Program-made: the position numbers and the translations under genes | Notes under the pieces: model-generated | The model's database searches: none | The model's input: only the letters and a program-made list of their open reading frames with translations | Told to the model about the DNA's origin: nothing | In this document: positions 9,128-16,338 of the stretch, piece by piece | Numbering within the stretch: position 1 is the first letter of the stretch | Layout of the letters: every line of letters starts with the position of its first letter | Assembly (NCBI GenBank): GCA_964471755.1 | Contig: CAYYJM010000028.1 | Location: forward strand, 1 to 36,497 | Length of the DNA: 36,497 nt | Source of the DNA: CAYYJM01 sp964471755 | GTDB taxonomy: Bacteria; Planctomycetota; Planctomycetia; Gemmatales; Gemmataceae | Direction of reading: 5' to 3'

Positions 9128-11236
9128 TCAGTGGTTGGTCGTGAAGTCTCGACTGTTCAGCAGGCCCCAGGCGAAGTCTTCGAGGCAGGCCCGGCGATGC
9201 TCGGCACCGGCCTTCGCGATCCGGGCGAGCCAGCCGTCGAGTTCCTCCGTCGAGGGATGGCGGCCGAGGCCGCGAAGGTAGAACTCGACGACGATCTCGC
9301 GGTCGGCCCTGCCGGCGGCGAGCATCCGGGCGAGTCGGCCCTCCTTCGCGATGATCTTCGCGTTGAGCAGGTCACCATTGAGCAGGTGCAGCTTCGTCGG
9401 CAGGCTGCCCGCTCCCGGTGTCTCGTCGCAGTCAGCGGCACGCGAGCAGCGGCCGAGAACGTCCAGCGACGGAGCCGGTGTGAGGGGATCGTACAGGGTG
9501 ATGGCTCGCGTCCCGACCGGGTGGCCAGCGTAGGTCTGTGGGACGCCGGTTACCGCGACGATGGCGTCGGCAAGAACCTCCGGTTCCAGCGGTCTGCGGT
9601 AGGAGCGGGCGTAGAATCGGTCGTCGGCCTCGTTGCCGGACACTGGCATGTCACTCCGGCCATACGCCCGGCTCAGGGCGATCAGGCGGAGCGTGTGCCG
9701 CAGGTCATGGCCGTGACGGACGAAGTCGGCGGCGAGACGGTCAAGCAAGCGCGGATGCGTGGCCGGGTTCGTGGACCGAAGATCATCGACCGGTTCGACG
9801 AGGCCGCGACCGAACATCGCTCGCCAGAGCCGGTTGACCCGGGCCCGAGCGAAGTGGGGATTGTCGCGGGCCGTGACCCAGTCGGCGAAGGCGGTCAGCG
9901 GGTCGGCCGTAGGGTCCAGGTCTCGCGTTCCGGGCAGGCGCGGCACCGCAGGCTCGCCGGTGCGAAGGTTCGTCACCGCGCCGCGCGGGCCGAGTCGAAC
10001 GATCGGCCCGCGTTCGAGCCGGGCGAAAATGGCGGCCAGGCCGTGGTAGTCGTCCTGGGTCCAGCGATCGAGCGGATGATTGTGGCAGTTCGCGCACTGC
10101 ATCCGGGCTCCGAGGAAGACCCGGCTCACCAGTTCTGCCTGGCCGCGGGCATCGTTGACCATCCGCGCGAAGTTGGCCGGGCCGACCTTGTGGCTGTCGC
10201 CGGTCGCGGTGAGCAGATCCTTCGCCCAGCGGTCCAGCGGCCGGTTGGCGCGGAGCGATTCGCGCAACCAGGCGGTGTAGGCATCGACGCCCTGCTTCTC
10301 GTGCGGCAGCGAGTGAACACGCAGAAGGCGAGAGAACCGCAGCGTCCAGAAGTCGGCGAAGTCGGCGCTGCTCAGGAGACGATCGACGAGAGCCTCTCGC
10401 TTCGTCGCCGTGGAGTCTTTCAGGTAGGCGTCCACCTCGTCGGGAGTGGGGAGTGTACCGGTCAGATCGAGACGGAGTCGCCGTAGGAAAGCGGCGTCGT
10501 CCGCCGGAGGCGAGACGGGAATGTGCAGGACGGTGAGCGTGGCGAGGATCTCCTCGTCGATCAGGTTCGTCTTCGGTTCACTGGAGAAATCGACGGGCCG
10601 GTCGCCCAGAGGACAGGTGAGACGCATCGGCTCGACACGGTCGAGGAAGCGGGCGATGAGATCGTGCTGACCGCGACGATGAATCACGGCGGTGAGGCGG
10701 TCGCCGTCGTGGATCGACACACTGGCCGGGTCGGTCGAGGTGAACACGGTCCAGGCGGTGACGTCGATTTCGGGGCCGTCGTCGAAGCGAGCAACGGCAC
10801 GGAGGGTGATCTCCGTGTCGGGGCGATCGACGAGGGCGGAGCTGGCCGACAGGGCGAAGTGCGTCAACCGGCGTGGGGCACCGCGTGGAGCGCCGGCCGC
10901 GATCCACGCAGCGAGGCGTGTCGCACCGGGGCCGTTGGGGTCGAGGACGACCTGGCCGCCGTGCTTGACCTGGCCGGTCGGCTTGAGCAGGAGCAGGCTC
11001 TCGGCGGGTCGAGCGAGGTTGACGCGCCGGCCCTCGAAGGCCGTGACGATGGCCTCGTGATCGGCAGCGGGATCGCCGCCGAAGAGGGACAGATGGAAGC
11101 CGCCGCGACCGGCCGCCGCGCCGTGACACGACCCGGCATTGCACCCCGCCTTCGTGAAGACGGGGAGAATCTCGGTGTCGAAGTGTGGCGGGACGCCGGC
11201 AAGCAGCACGGCGACCACGAACGACCCGGCGGTCAC
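9128..11236 (-). CDS. DUF1549/DUF1553 secreted protein with Ig-like and cytochrome-like motifs
   Basis: A 702-residue protein of the planctomycete DUF1549 (PSCyt2) and DUF1553 (PSD1) type, paired with DUF1501. It starts at GTG 11236, overlapping the upstream stop by four bases (GTGA). A hydrophobic N-terminus (about 3-15) suggests export. C32-x4-C37-H38 (GCNAGSCHG) is a haem-binding-like motif with one extra residue. Residues about 125-205 look like a bacterial Ig-like (BIG2) domain. DUF1549 spans about 225-415 and includes LDLTGTLPTPDEV and a CxxCH motif at C381-H385 (CANCHNHPLDRW). DUF1553 spans about 445-690, with VNRLWRAMFGRGLVEPVDD and HLLNGDLLN. The family is thought to take part in extracellular redox or polysaccharide processing, but no reaction is established. 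Confidence 0.93.
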   Translation of the reverse strand: MTAGSFVVAVLLAGVPPHFDTEILPVFTKAGCNAGSCHGAAAGRGGFHLSLFGGDPAADHEAIVTAFEGRRVNLARPAESLLLLKPTGQVKHGGQVVLDPNGPGATRLAAWIAAGAPRGAPRRLTHFALSASSALVDRPDTEITLRAVARFDDGPEIDVTAWTVFTSTDPASVSIHDGDRLTAVIHRRGQHDLIARFLDRVEPMRLTCPLGDRPVDFSSEPKTNLIDEEILATLTVLHIPVSPPADDAAFLRRLRLDLTGTLPTPDEVDAYLKDSTATKREALVDRLLSSADFADFWTLRFSRLLRVHSLPHEKQGVDAYTAWLRESLRANRPLDRWAKDLLTATGDSHKVGPANFARMVNDARGQAELVSRVFLGARMQCANCHNHPLDRWTQDDYHGLAAIFARLERGPIVRLGPRGAVTNLRTGEPAVPRLPGTRDLDPTADPLTAFADWVTARDNPHFARARVNRLWRAMFGRGLVEPVDDLRSTNPATHPRLLDRLAADFVRHGHDLRHTLRLIALSRAYGRSDMPVSGNEADDRFYARSYRRPLEPEVLADAIVAVTGVPQTYAGHPVGTRAITLYDPLTPAPSLDVLGRCSRAADCDETPGAGSLPTKLHLLNGDLLNAKIIAKEGRLARMLAAGRADREIVVEFYLRGLGRHPSTEELDGWLARIAKAGAEHRRACLEDFAWGLLNSRDFTTNH

Positions 11237-11850
11237 GGCCGGCCCCTCGACGGGCGGTCCTTCATCGGCCGGACGCCCGGAATGTCTTCCACCTTCGGCA
11301 CGGAACCGCCCGCCTGCTTGACGATGGCCGCGAGGACCTTCGGCAGATCCGCCTGAAGGCTCGGCTGGACGAGGGCGAAATTGGCCGTCACCCGGTCCTT
11401 GTTGCCGACCAGGATGGTCAGGGCGACCTTTCGGTTGAGGCCGTAGGCACCGGGCCCCTCGCGGCCGTCGGGCGAGATGCCGATGGCGACGCCCTCGGTC
11501 AGGGCGTGCTTGATGCGCTTGATCGTGTTCTCGGCCTCGGTGGCGTCATCGCTGAGCCACACGACGCCGGTCGTCAGGCCGTCCTTGCTCCGGCTCTTCG
11601 TATAGGCCGTAAGGGAGCGGGTAAAGCCGATGGTGGGCCGATCGAGTTGATGGACGAAGACGAGGACGATCGGCTTGCCCTTCGCCGTGGTGACGAAGTC
11701 GAGATCCTTACCGGCGTCGTGATCAAGGACGCCCTTGACCTTGAATGGCGAGAGCTTCTCGCCGACCTGCGGTCCCGAGAATATCGGATCCTCGGCAGCG
11801 GTGACGCCAGCCAGGAGGAGAACGAACAGGCCGACACGCATGATTCTCAT
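11233..11850 (-). CDS. Exported thioredoxin-fold (AhpC/TSA-like) protein without CxxC
   Basis: A 205-residue protein with a signal peptide (MRIMRVGLFVLLLAGVTAAE) and a peroxiredoxin/thioredoxin-like core. The features are the GEKLSPFKVKGV entry, the hydrophobic strand GKPIVLVFVHQLDRPT where the redox motif would sit, and later strands TTGVVWLSDD and LTILVGNKD. The usual catalytic Cys is absent: the segment reads VFVHQLDRPT, and no Cys occurs in the protein. It is therefore unlikely to act as a thiol reductase or peroxidase, and a binding or scaffold role is possible. GGAG lies eight bases before ATG 11850. It is 42 bases after the PTPS-like gene and overlaps the DUF1549/DUF1553 gene by four bases, so it is the first export-signal gene of the run. 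The thioredoxin-fold call is moderately certain. Confidence 0.75.
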   Translation of the reverse strand: MRIMRVGLFVLLLAGVTAAEDPIFSGPQVGEKLSPFKVKGVLDHDAGKDLDFVTTAKGKPIVLVFVHQLDRPTIGFTRSLTAYTKSRSKDGLTTGVVWLSDDATEAENTIKRIKHALTEGVAIGISPDGREGPGAYGLNRKVALTILVGNKDRVTANFALVQPSLQADLPKVLAAIVKQAGGSVPKVEDIPGVRPMKDRPSRGRP

Positions 11851-11892
11851 GGGCAGGTCTCCGGTTACTTCTCGATGGTCCTCGACGTGGAC

Positions 11893-12384
11893 TCACCCTC
11901 GCCATTCGTAAGTGCCGCTCTGGCCGAAGCACTCCTCGACCTCGACGCGCAGGATGCGCGGTCGGAACTGATGCTCTCTCTGCAAGATGTCCAGGAGCCG
12001 ACCGCCCAGGTACTTGCCAAGCAGTTCCGTCGTCGTGTTCTCGATCGGCAGCAGCACGCAGTCCTCGCGAGGGAACAGATACTCCTTCCCGCCCTTCACC
12101 TTGATCCGCACCGATCCGGGTGCCTCCTCCAGACGCAGGTACGGATTGCGAAGGGCCAGCACGACGTGGTGATCGAGTTCGTTCACCAGCGCGCGCGTGA
12201 TTCGCTTGAGAGTCACGAAATCGAAGACGTACTGGTTCTCGTCGAGAGACGCTTCCAGCTCGACGGCCACGCGGTAGTTGTGGCCGTGCAACCGTTCACA
12301 CTCGTCCCCGTTGTAGGAGATGAAGTGAGCGGCACAGAAGACCAGGTAATCCTTGGTGACGCGAACCTTGTACGCTTCAGTCAT
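11893..12384 (-). CDS. 6-pyruvoyl-tetrahydropterin synthase (PTPS/QueD) family protein
   Basis: A 163-residue member of the PTPS/QueD family, zinc enzymes acting on dihydroneopterin triphosphate or related pterins. The zinc ligands are visible: H20 (FCAAHF) and H33 and H35 (RLHGHNY). The catalytic Cys position is C29, directly followed by E30 (ECERLHGH). The catalytic Asp/His pair is D71 and H72 (ELDHHVV). The pterin-anchoring Glu is probably E150 or E151. ENTTTELL matches the family's NPTxE-type motif. It is longer than QueD (about 120 residues) because of an insert at about 80-113. It overlaps the CitG-like gene by eight bases in an H4MPT cluster, so making the pterin precursor of H4MPT is the likely role. 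A QueD role in queuosine synthesis is the alternative, since queG is about 8 kb away. Confidence 0.9.
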   Translation of the reverse strand: MTEAYKVRVTKDYLVFCAAHFISYNGDECERLHGHNYRVAVELEASLDENQYVFDFVTLKRITRALVNELDHHVVLALRNPYLRLEEAPGSVRIKVKGGKEYLFPREDCVLLPIENTTTELLGKYLGGRLLDILQREHQFRPRILRVEVEECFGQSGTYEWRG

Positions 12385-13249
12385 GTTGCCAACCGGCCGA
12401 CCAGGGGTAAGGCGAAGGTAGTGATATCGTACCTTCCCGGAGTAGCAGGAACAAGGAGGCCGCGATCAGGTCGGCTGTGGTCCCCGGATTCCGTCCCGCT
12501 CCCGGCTCGCGCAGCCAGGTGTCGAAGGTGTGAAATTCCTCCCACCCGATCGGCGAATCGGGCCAGCCCGCCTCGAAGACCGCCAGCGCTCGCCGTCGCA
12601 CCGCCTCGGCTTCCTCCGGGCCGCGCTTGCGGACGATCAGGCTATCGTACTCGTCGGCCAACTCGGCCAGGTACGCCGCCACGATCGCCAGTTCCAGTCC
12701 GCCCCAGCGGTCCAGAGACATGGCGATGGCCGGGGCGACCAGCTCGCGCACCGCGGTGAAGTCATCGACATACTGGGCCGCGATCCGATCCCGAGCCGCG
12801 GCCAGGGCCATGACCTCCCGCAGCGTCCGCGTCGGCTCCTGCCGTACGTCCTCTTCGGGAGCCTCGCCGAGACCGCCAGGCATCGCCAGCCGGATCGCCT
12901 CGTACACGTTCCGGGTGTCCTCAACGGTCGTGCTGGCCAGCACCTCCGGCAGACCGTCACGCAGGTGTCGCCCCGGTGGCACCGCTGCCATCGGGGCGAG
13001 CAGCAGGACGATGCCCAGGTTCGTGTTCGTGCCGACCACCTGCCGCGTCGCCCGGATCGCTTCGAGGACCGTCTCGCCGATCGGACGACCCACGGCGCGA
13101 TCGAAGACGGGAGCGATGGCCGCCGCGCTGAGCAGGAAATCACTGTAGGTCAGCTCGGCGAAATCCGCGTGGCGATGGACGTTGCCCGGCTTCCGGGCCG
13201 TCACCTCCCAGATGCACGCCGTCTGCACGAGCAGGCCGAGGGACGCCAT
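12377..13249 (-). CDS. CitG/MdcB-like triphosphoribosyl-dephospho-CoA synthase family protein in H4MPT cluster
   Basis: A 290-residue member of the CitG/MdcB family. Characterised members transfer a 5-triphosphoribosyl group from ATP to dephospho-CoA with release of adenine, forming an alpha glycosidic bond. The motifs are EVTARKPGNV (15-24), GTNTNLGIVLLLAP (73-86) and RNPGTTADLIAASLF (about 253-267). DEYDSLI and DDF segments lie between them. No citrate or malonate lyase genes are nearby, so a CoA-prosthetic-group role is unlikely. It sits four bases after the RimK-like gene and overlaps the PTPS-like gene. Family members are known to lie near H4MPT genes in methanogens and methylotrophs. 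A role in attaching the ribosyl phosphate of H4MPT is my inference (see findings). Confidence 0.9.
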   Translation of the reverse strand: MASLGLLVQTACIWEVTARKPGNVHRHADFAELTYSDFLLSAAAIAPVFDRAVGRPIGETVLEAIRATRQVVGTNTNLGIVLLLAPMAAVPPGRHLRDGLPEVLASTTVEDTRNVYEAIRLAMPGGLGEAPEEDVRQEPTRTLREVMALAAARDRIAAQYVDDFTAVRELVAPAIAMSLDRWGGLELAIVAAYLAELADEYDSLIVRKRGPEEAEAVRRRALAVFEAGWPDSPIGWEEFHTFDTWLREPGAGRNPGTTADLIAASLFLLLREGTISLPSPYPWSAGWQHD

Positions 13250-13253
13250 GACC

Positions 13254-14111
13254 TTACCCCTGCACCCGCCGCACGGTCGCCTCGATCACCGCGCGGGCCA
13301 CGTCGATGCCGCACGTCGGGGCCAGCGCCCGCCAGCCGGGCACGGCGTTCGCCTCCAGGACGTACCAGCGATCCCCCTCACGCAGCAGGTCGATTCCCAC
13401 GGCCAGGGTGCCGCACACGGCCGCGGCTCGCAGTGCAAGGGCGGCCTCCTCCTCGCTCGCCCGCACTGCCTCGGCCCGGCCGCCCCGGGCGACGTTCGTC
13501 CGCCAGTCCTTCCGGCCATGCCGACGCATCGCGCCCAGAACGCGCCCTTCCAGCACGAACACCCGCAGGTCCCAGCCCGGATGGCGCACGAATCGCTGGA
13601 GGTAGAGAACGCCCTGCGTCCGCTCGATCGTTCGGAACGTCCGCCAGGCCAGATCTGGATCGCTGACGCGCACCATGCCGCGCCCCTCGGAGCCGAAGAG
13701 CGGCTTGACGACCACGTCGCCGCCGAGCGTCTCAAACGCTGTCAGGGCATCGTCAGCCGACTGACAGACGACCGTCTCCGGCACCGGCAATCCGGCCTCG
13801 GCGAGGGTCGCGCTGGCCAGGTACTTGTCCACGCACAGTTCCAGCGAGCGGGGCGGATTGACGACGACCACGCCGCGCGCCGCCAGTCGGCCCAGCACGT
13901 CCATGCGGAAGACGACCTGCTCCAGCGATCCCGGCGGCATGGTCCGGACGATCACGGCCGGGAAGCCGGCCAGCGTCCCGACTCCGGCGGGAAGGCCGTC
14001 ACTTACCCGCCGAAAATCGATCGGCACGACCCGATGCCCCAGATCCGACGCGGCACGGGCCAGGTCGCCGACGTGCCAGCCGGCACCGAAGGAAAGAACG
14101 GCAATTCGCAT
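13254..14111 (-). CDS. RimK-like ATP-grasp ligase (MptN/RimK type)
   Basis: A 285-residue ATP-grasp protein of the RimK family, which forms amide bonds, typically adding L-glutamate to a carboxylate through an acyl phosphate. Visible features are ATP-contact lysines K96 (VDKYLAS) and K136 (VVVKPLFGSEGRGM, with the flexible Gly loop 140-145). DLRVFVLEGRVLGAMRR (181-197) and WRTNVARGG (203-211) are RimK signatures. The metal-binding end is at 239-255 (GIDLL, then LEANAVPGW with E253 and N255). The gene abuts mch exactly, its ATG 14111 following the mch stop. In the H4MPT context the closest roles are MptN-like glutamylation of the pterin cofactor or glutamylation of a methanofuran-type cofactor. 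A protein target, as for RimK itself, is less likely here. Confidence 0.9.
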   Translation of the reverse strand: MRIAVLSFGAGWHVGDLARAASDLGHRVVPIDFRRVSDGLPAGVGTLAGFPAVIVRTMPPGSLEQVVFRMDVLGRLAARGVVVVNPPRSLELCVDKYLASATLAEAGLPVPETVVCQSADDALTAFETLGGDVVVKPLFGSEGRGMVRVSDPDLAWRTFRTIERTQGVLYLQRFVRHPGWDLRVFVLEGRVLGAMRRHGRKDWRTNVARGGRAEAVRASEEEAALALRAAAVCGTLAVGIDLLREGDRWYVLEANAVPGWRALAPTCGIDVARAVIEATVRRVQG

Positions 14112-15065
14112 TCAGGGCGTCCCCTTTCCAAAGGACCGTTCCAGCACCTCCGGCGCGGGGCTGCCGAAGATGTGGGTCCGTCCGCTGGTCAGGTTGTGGA
14201 AGATGACCTGCGCCGGGCTGAACAGAAGCGGATCGATCTTGTAGAAGTGATGCCCGGCCCGCTCGAAGATGACCGCGAACGGTGCCCCGTAGTCCCGCGA
14301 GGAGTACGACGGCACCTGGGGCCCGATCGCCTCCAGGATCGCGTCATCGGTTCGCACCCAAAGCGTCGCCTGGCCGCCGTACAGGACCGCGTCATTGGTC
14401 CAGCCGATCGCGGTGAGATCGTCCTTCGCCACCGGCGGCAGCGGGGCGAACCCGGCCCCCGAGACGACGCTGCTCAGGTCGAAGTGCAGTGTGTGCAACT
14501 TGTGCAACGCCGTCTCCAGGGTCCGGGCCACGACCTGGACCGTCCCGGCCAGGCTCGACGTCGGCGCGACGAGGAGCGTGAGTCGTTCCGGCTTCAGATC
14601 CAGCTTGCCGGCCAGTTCGGCGACGATTTCCTCGGTCGGCAGTTTGCGAGTCTCCAGCACGCCGACGGCGCAACTCGCCTCCTCGGCCAGGCCGGGCATC
14701 TCGTGGTAGAGCGTCTCGCGACCGTACTTCGCCCGCATCGGCCCGGAGGCCATCGCGAAGTACTTGCCGACCTGGATCTGCCAGCCGGCATACTGCGATC
14801 CCAGACACGCGAGCAGGGGTTGATCCGTCGTCACCTGTACGGCCAGGCCCGGCCATCCCGGCAGCGGCGACGGCACGAAGGAGACGGTCGCCAGTTCCGC
14901 CAGGCAGACACGCGCCAGGAACAGGCCGGACTCAAGACCGCCGAGCGTGGAGATGCCCGCATCGACGATCCGCGCTCCGCCGATGAGATGAACGCCCAGA
15001 CGATGGAGCGCGGCATTGGCCAGGAAGCTCTCGACATGGTGGCGGGCGCGGTCGTTCATCGTCAT
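14112..15065 (-). CDS. mch: Methenyltetrahydromethanopterin cyclohydrolase
   Basis: Mch interconverts 5,10-methenyl-H4MPT and 5-formyl-H4MPT in the cytoplasm, a central step of H4MPT-linked formaldehyde oxidation or C1 transfer. The protein has 317 residues, the usual length, and matches throughout. Landmarks are GARIVDAG (30-37), GGLESGLFLARVCLAEL (42-58), the QYAGWQIQ motif (91-98), YFAMASGPMRA (102-112), ASCAVGVLET (130-139), GWTNDAVLYGG and the C-terminal DPLLFSPAQV. ATG 15065 is preceded by GAGG nine bases upstream; a second ATG at 15059 is possible. It lies 30 bases after an ATP-grasp gene and directly abuts the RimK-like gene. The formyltransferase/hydrolase (fhc), methylene-H4MPT dehydrogenase and fae genes are not in this window, so the pathway is split across the genome. 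Confidence 0.97.
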   Translation of the reverse strand: MTMNDRARHHVESFLANAALHRLGVHLIGGARIVDAGISTLGGLESGLFLARVCLAELATVSFVPSPLPGWPGLAVQVTTDQPLLACLGSQYAGWQIQVGKYFAMASGPMRAKYGRETLYHEMPGLAEEASCAVGVLETRKLPTEEIVAELAGKLDLKPERLTLLVAPTSSLAGTVQVVARTLETALHKLHTLHFDLSSVVSGAGFAPLPPVAKDDLTAIGWTNDAVLYGGQATLWVRTDDAILEAIGPQVPSYSSRDYGAPFAVIFERAGHHFYKIDPLLFSPAQVIFHNLTSGRTHIFGSPAPEVLERSFGKGTP

Positions 15066-15095
15066 GGCAGACCCTCGCGTTGCTCGTCGGTCACC

Positions 15096-16253
15096 CTACG
15101 AACCCGTGGGCAGCACGTCCAGAACGCTCTTGACGGCCTGCTGAATGCTGGCCAGGCACGCCTCGACATCGAGGCCGACCACCAGGGCCGTCAGCACCGG
15201 TTGGCCCTTCAGCAGAACACTCCCCACGGCCGGGATGTCCGCAAATGCCGGCAGTCGGCCCACACTCGGCGGCGCGGCCAACGTTGCGCTCCAGGGACCT
15301 CGATCGGGAAAGGTCGTGTCGTGCGGCGCATACAGGATCGCCTTGCCGACGCACGGCCCGGCCGGCACGAACGCCCCCGGGACTGAGGCCGTACGATCGA
15401 ACACCTGACGATGGGCTGCCACCAGGTGCTGGCCCGTCGCGAACTCGATCACCTCCATCGACGCCGTGTAACGCGGATTGACCTCGACCGGCCAGAAATG
15501 ATCGTTCCGCATCACGCCATCGACGCCGAACAGGCCGCGCAGGCCCGAGCGCTGCCCGAGAACGCGACCCAGTCGCCGCAATCGGTCCTCCAGTCCTGGC
15601 GTCACCGGCAGCGGCCCGATGGAGCCGGCGTACTGGAACGACTTCGCCCCCAGGGACGTCGTCCCGATCAGTTGCATCGTCAGGCCGAGCAGTCGGGTGC
15701 GCGCCCCGTCGCCGAGGAAGACCGCCGCCGCCGGGACGCCGCTCACCCGCTGTTGCAGGTAGCAGGTGCGAAGGGCCTCCGGGGACAGCGGTTCGGCCGG
15801 ATCGTGAACGCGGATGCCACGCCCCCCCGCACCGCATCGAGGTTTCACCAGCCACGTTCCCCGCTCCGGCGGATTGGCCCGATCGAGGTGCTGACGAGGC
15901 ACCGTCACTCCGGCGCGGTGCAGGCGTTCGTTCAGAAGCGTGTGACAGCGCACCGCTCGCAGGGGCGATCCGACGACGCCCCAGCAGGGCCGTTCCGCGG
16001 CCAGACGTTCGAGCACCTGCGGATGATTCTCCAGGCCGCCGGTGTGCATCCACGGCCCCGGCGGTGCGGCCTGGACCGCTTCGAGAATGGCCTCGGGGCT
16101 CCAACCAGTGAGGCGAACCGTCGGGCAGAGCGTTTGCAGATCCACATCGGCGAACAGGTCGATGGCGAACGGCGACAGCCCGGCACGGAGAGCGGAACCG
16201 GCCAGGGCGCGGACGCTGGCTCCGATCAGGACCACATTCCGCACCGCGCTCAC
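15096..16253 (-). CDS. ATP-grasp carboxylate ligase (COG2232-like) of the H4MPT cluster
   Basis: A 385-residue ATP-grasp protein. The chosen start is GTG 16253, because GGAG at 16261-16264 sits seven bases upstream and the protein then begins directly with the first Rossmann strand (MSAVRNVVLIGAS). The open frame extends further 5', but that sequence is antisense to the divergent gene and is low-complexity. ATP-grasp features are K137 (TWLVKPRC), the Gly-rich loop GAGGRGI (141-147), and metal ligands E257 and N259 in PVEVNPRYTASMEV. Related ATP-grasp genes occur next to mch in H4MPT clusters of methylotrophs. The substrate is unknown; an amide-forming step on the pterin side chain or on a methanofuran-type cofactor is plausible. 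It is the first gene of the minus-strand run, divergent from the PVC cytochrome gene. Confidence 0.85.
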   Translation of the reverse strand: MSAVRNVVLIGASVRALAGSALRAGLSPFAIDLFADVDLQTLCPTVRLTGWSPEAILEAVQAAPPGPWMHTGGLENHPQVLERLAAERPCWGVVGSPLRAVRCHTLLNERLHRAGVTVPRQHLDRANPPERGTWLVKPRCGAGGRGIRVHDPAEPLSPEALRTCYLQQRVSGVPAAAVFLGDGARTRLLGLTMQLIGTTSLGAKSFQYAGSIGPLPVTPGLEDRLRRLGRVLGQRSGLRGLFGVDGVMRNDHFWPVEVNPRYTASMEVIEFATGQHLVAAHRQVFDRTASVPGAFVPAGPCVGKAILYAPHDTTFPDRGPWSATLAAPPSVGRLPAFADIPAVGSVLLKGQPVLTALVVGLDVEACLASIQQAVKSVLDVLPTGS

Positions 16254-16338
16254 CGGCTCGCTCCGAATAGTTGAGTTCTCCCCTGTCAGAGCATACACTA
16301 CGCCAGTCATGATTCCAGTGCGACGACGAGGTGGCGCG
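16254..16338. promoter_or_regulatory. Divergent promoter region between C1 cluster and PVC cytochrome gene
   Basis: This 85-base gap separates two divergent genes. On the plus strand, TTGAGT (16271-16276), a 17-base spacer and TACACT (16294-16299) match the sigma70 hexamers at four of six positions each. Both GAGGTGG (16328-16334) and the GGAG used by the minus-strand gene (16261-16264) are present. On the minus strand I see only a weak TATGCT -10-like element and no convincing -35. Both transcripts probably start within this gap and may share regulation. Confidence 0.45.

Noticed and set aside
8057..10486. 809-codon plus-strand frame across DUF1501 and DUF1549/DUF1553 genes
   Set aside because: Both genes on the other strand have strong family motifs. 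The antisense product is low-complexity and matches nothing.
13182..15386. 734-codon plus-strand frame over mch and its neighbours
   Set aside because: Antisense to mch, the RimK-like gene and part of two others, all with clear motifs. Composition is typical of a shadow frame.
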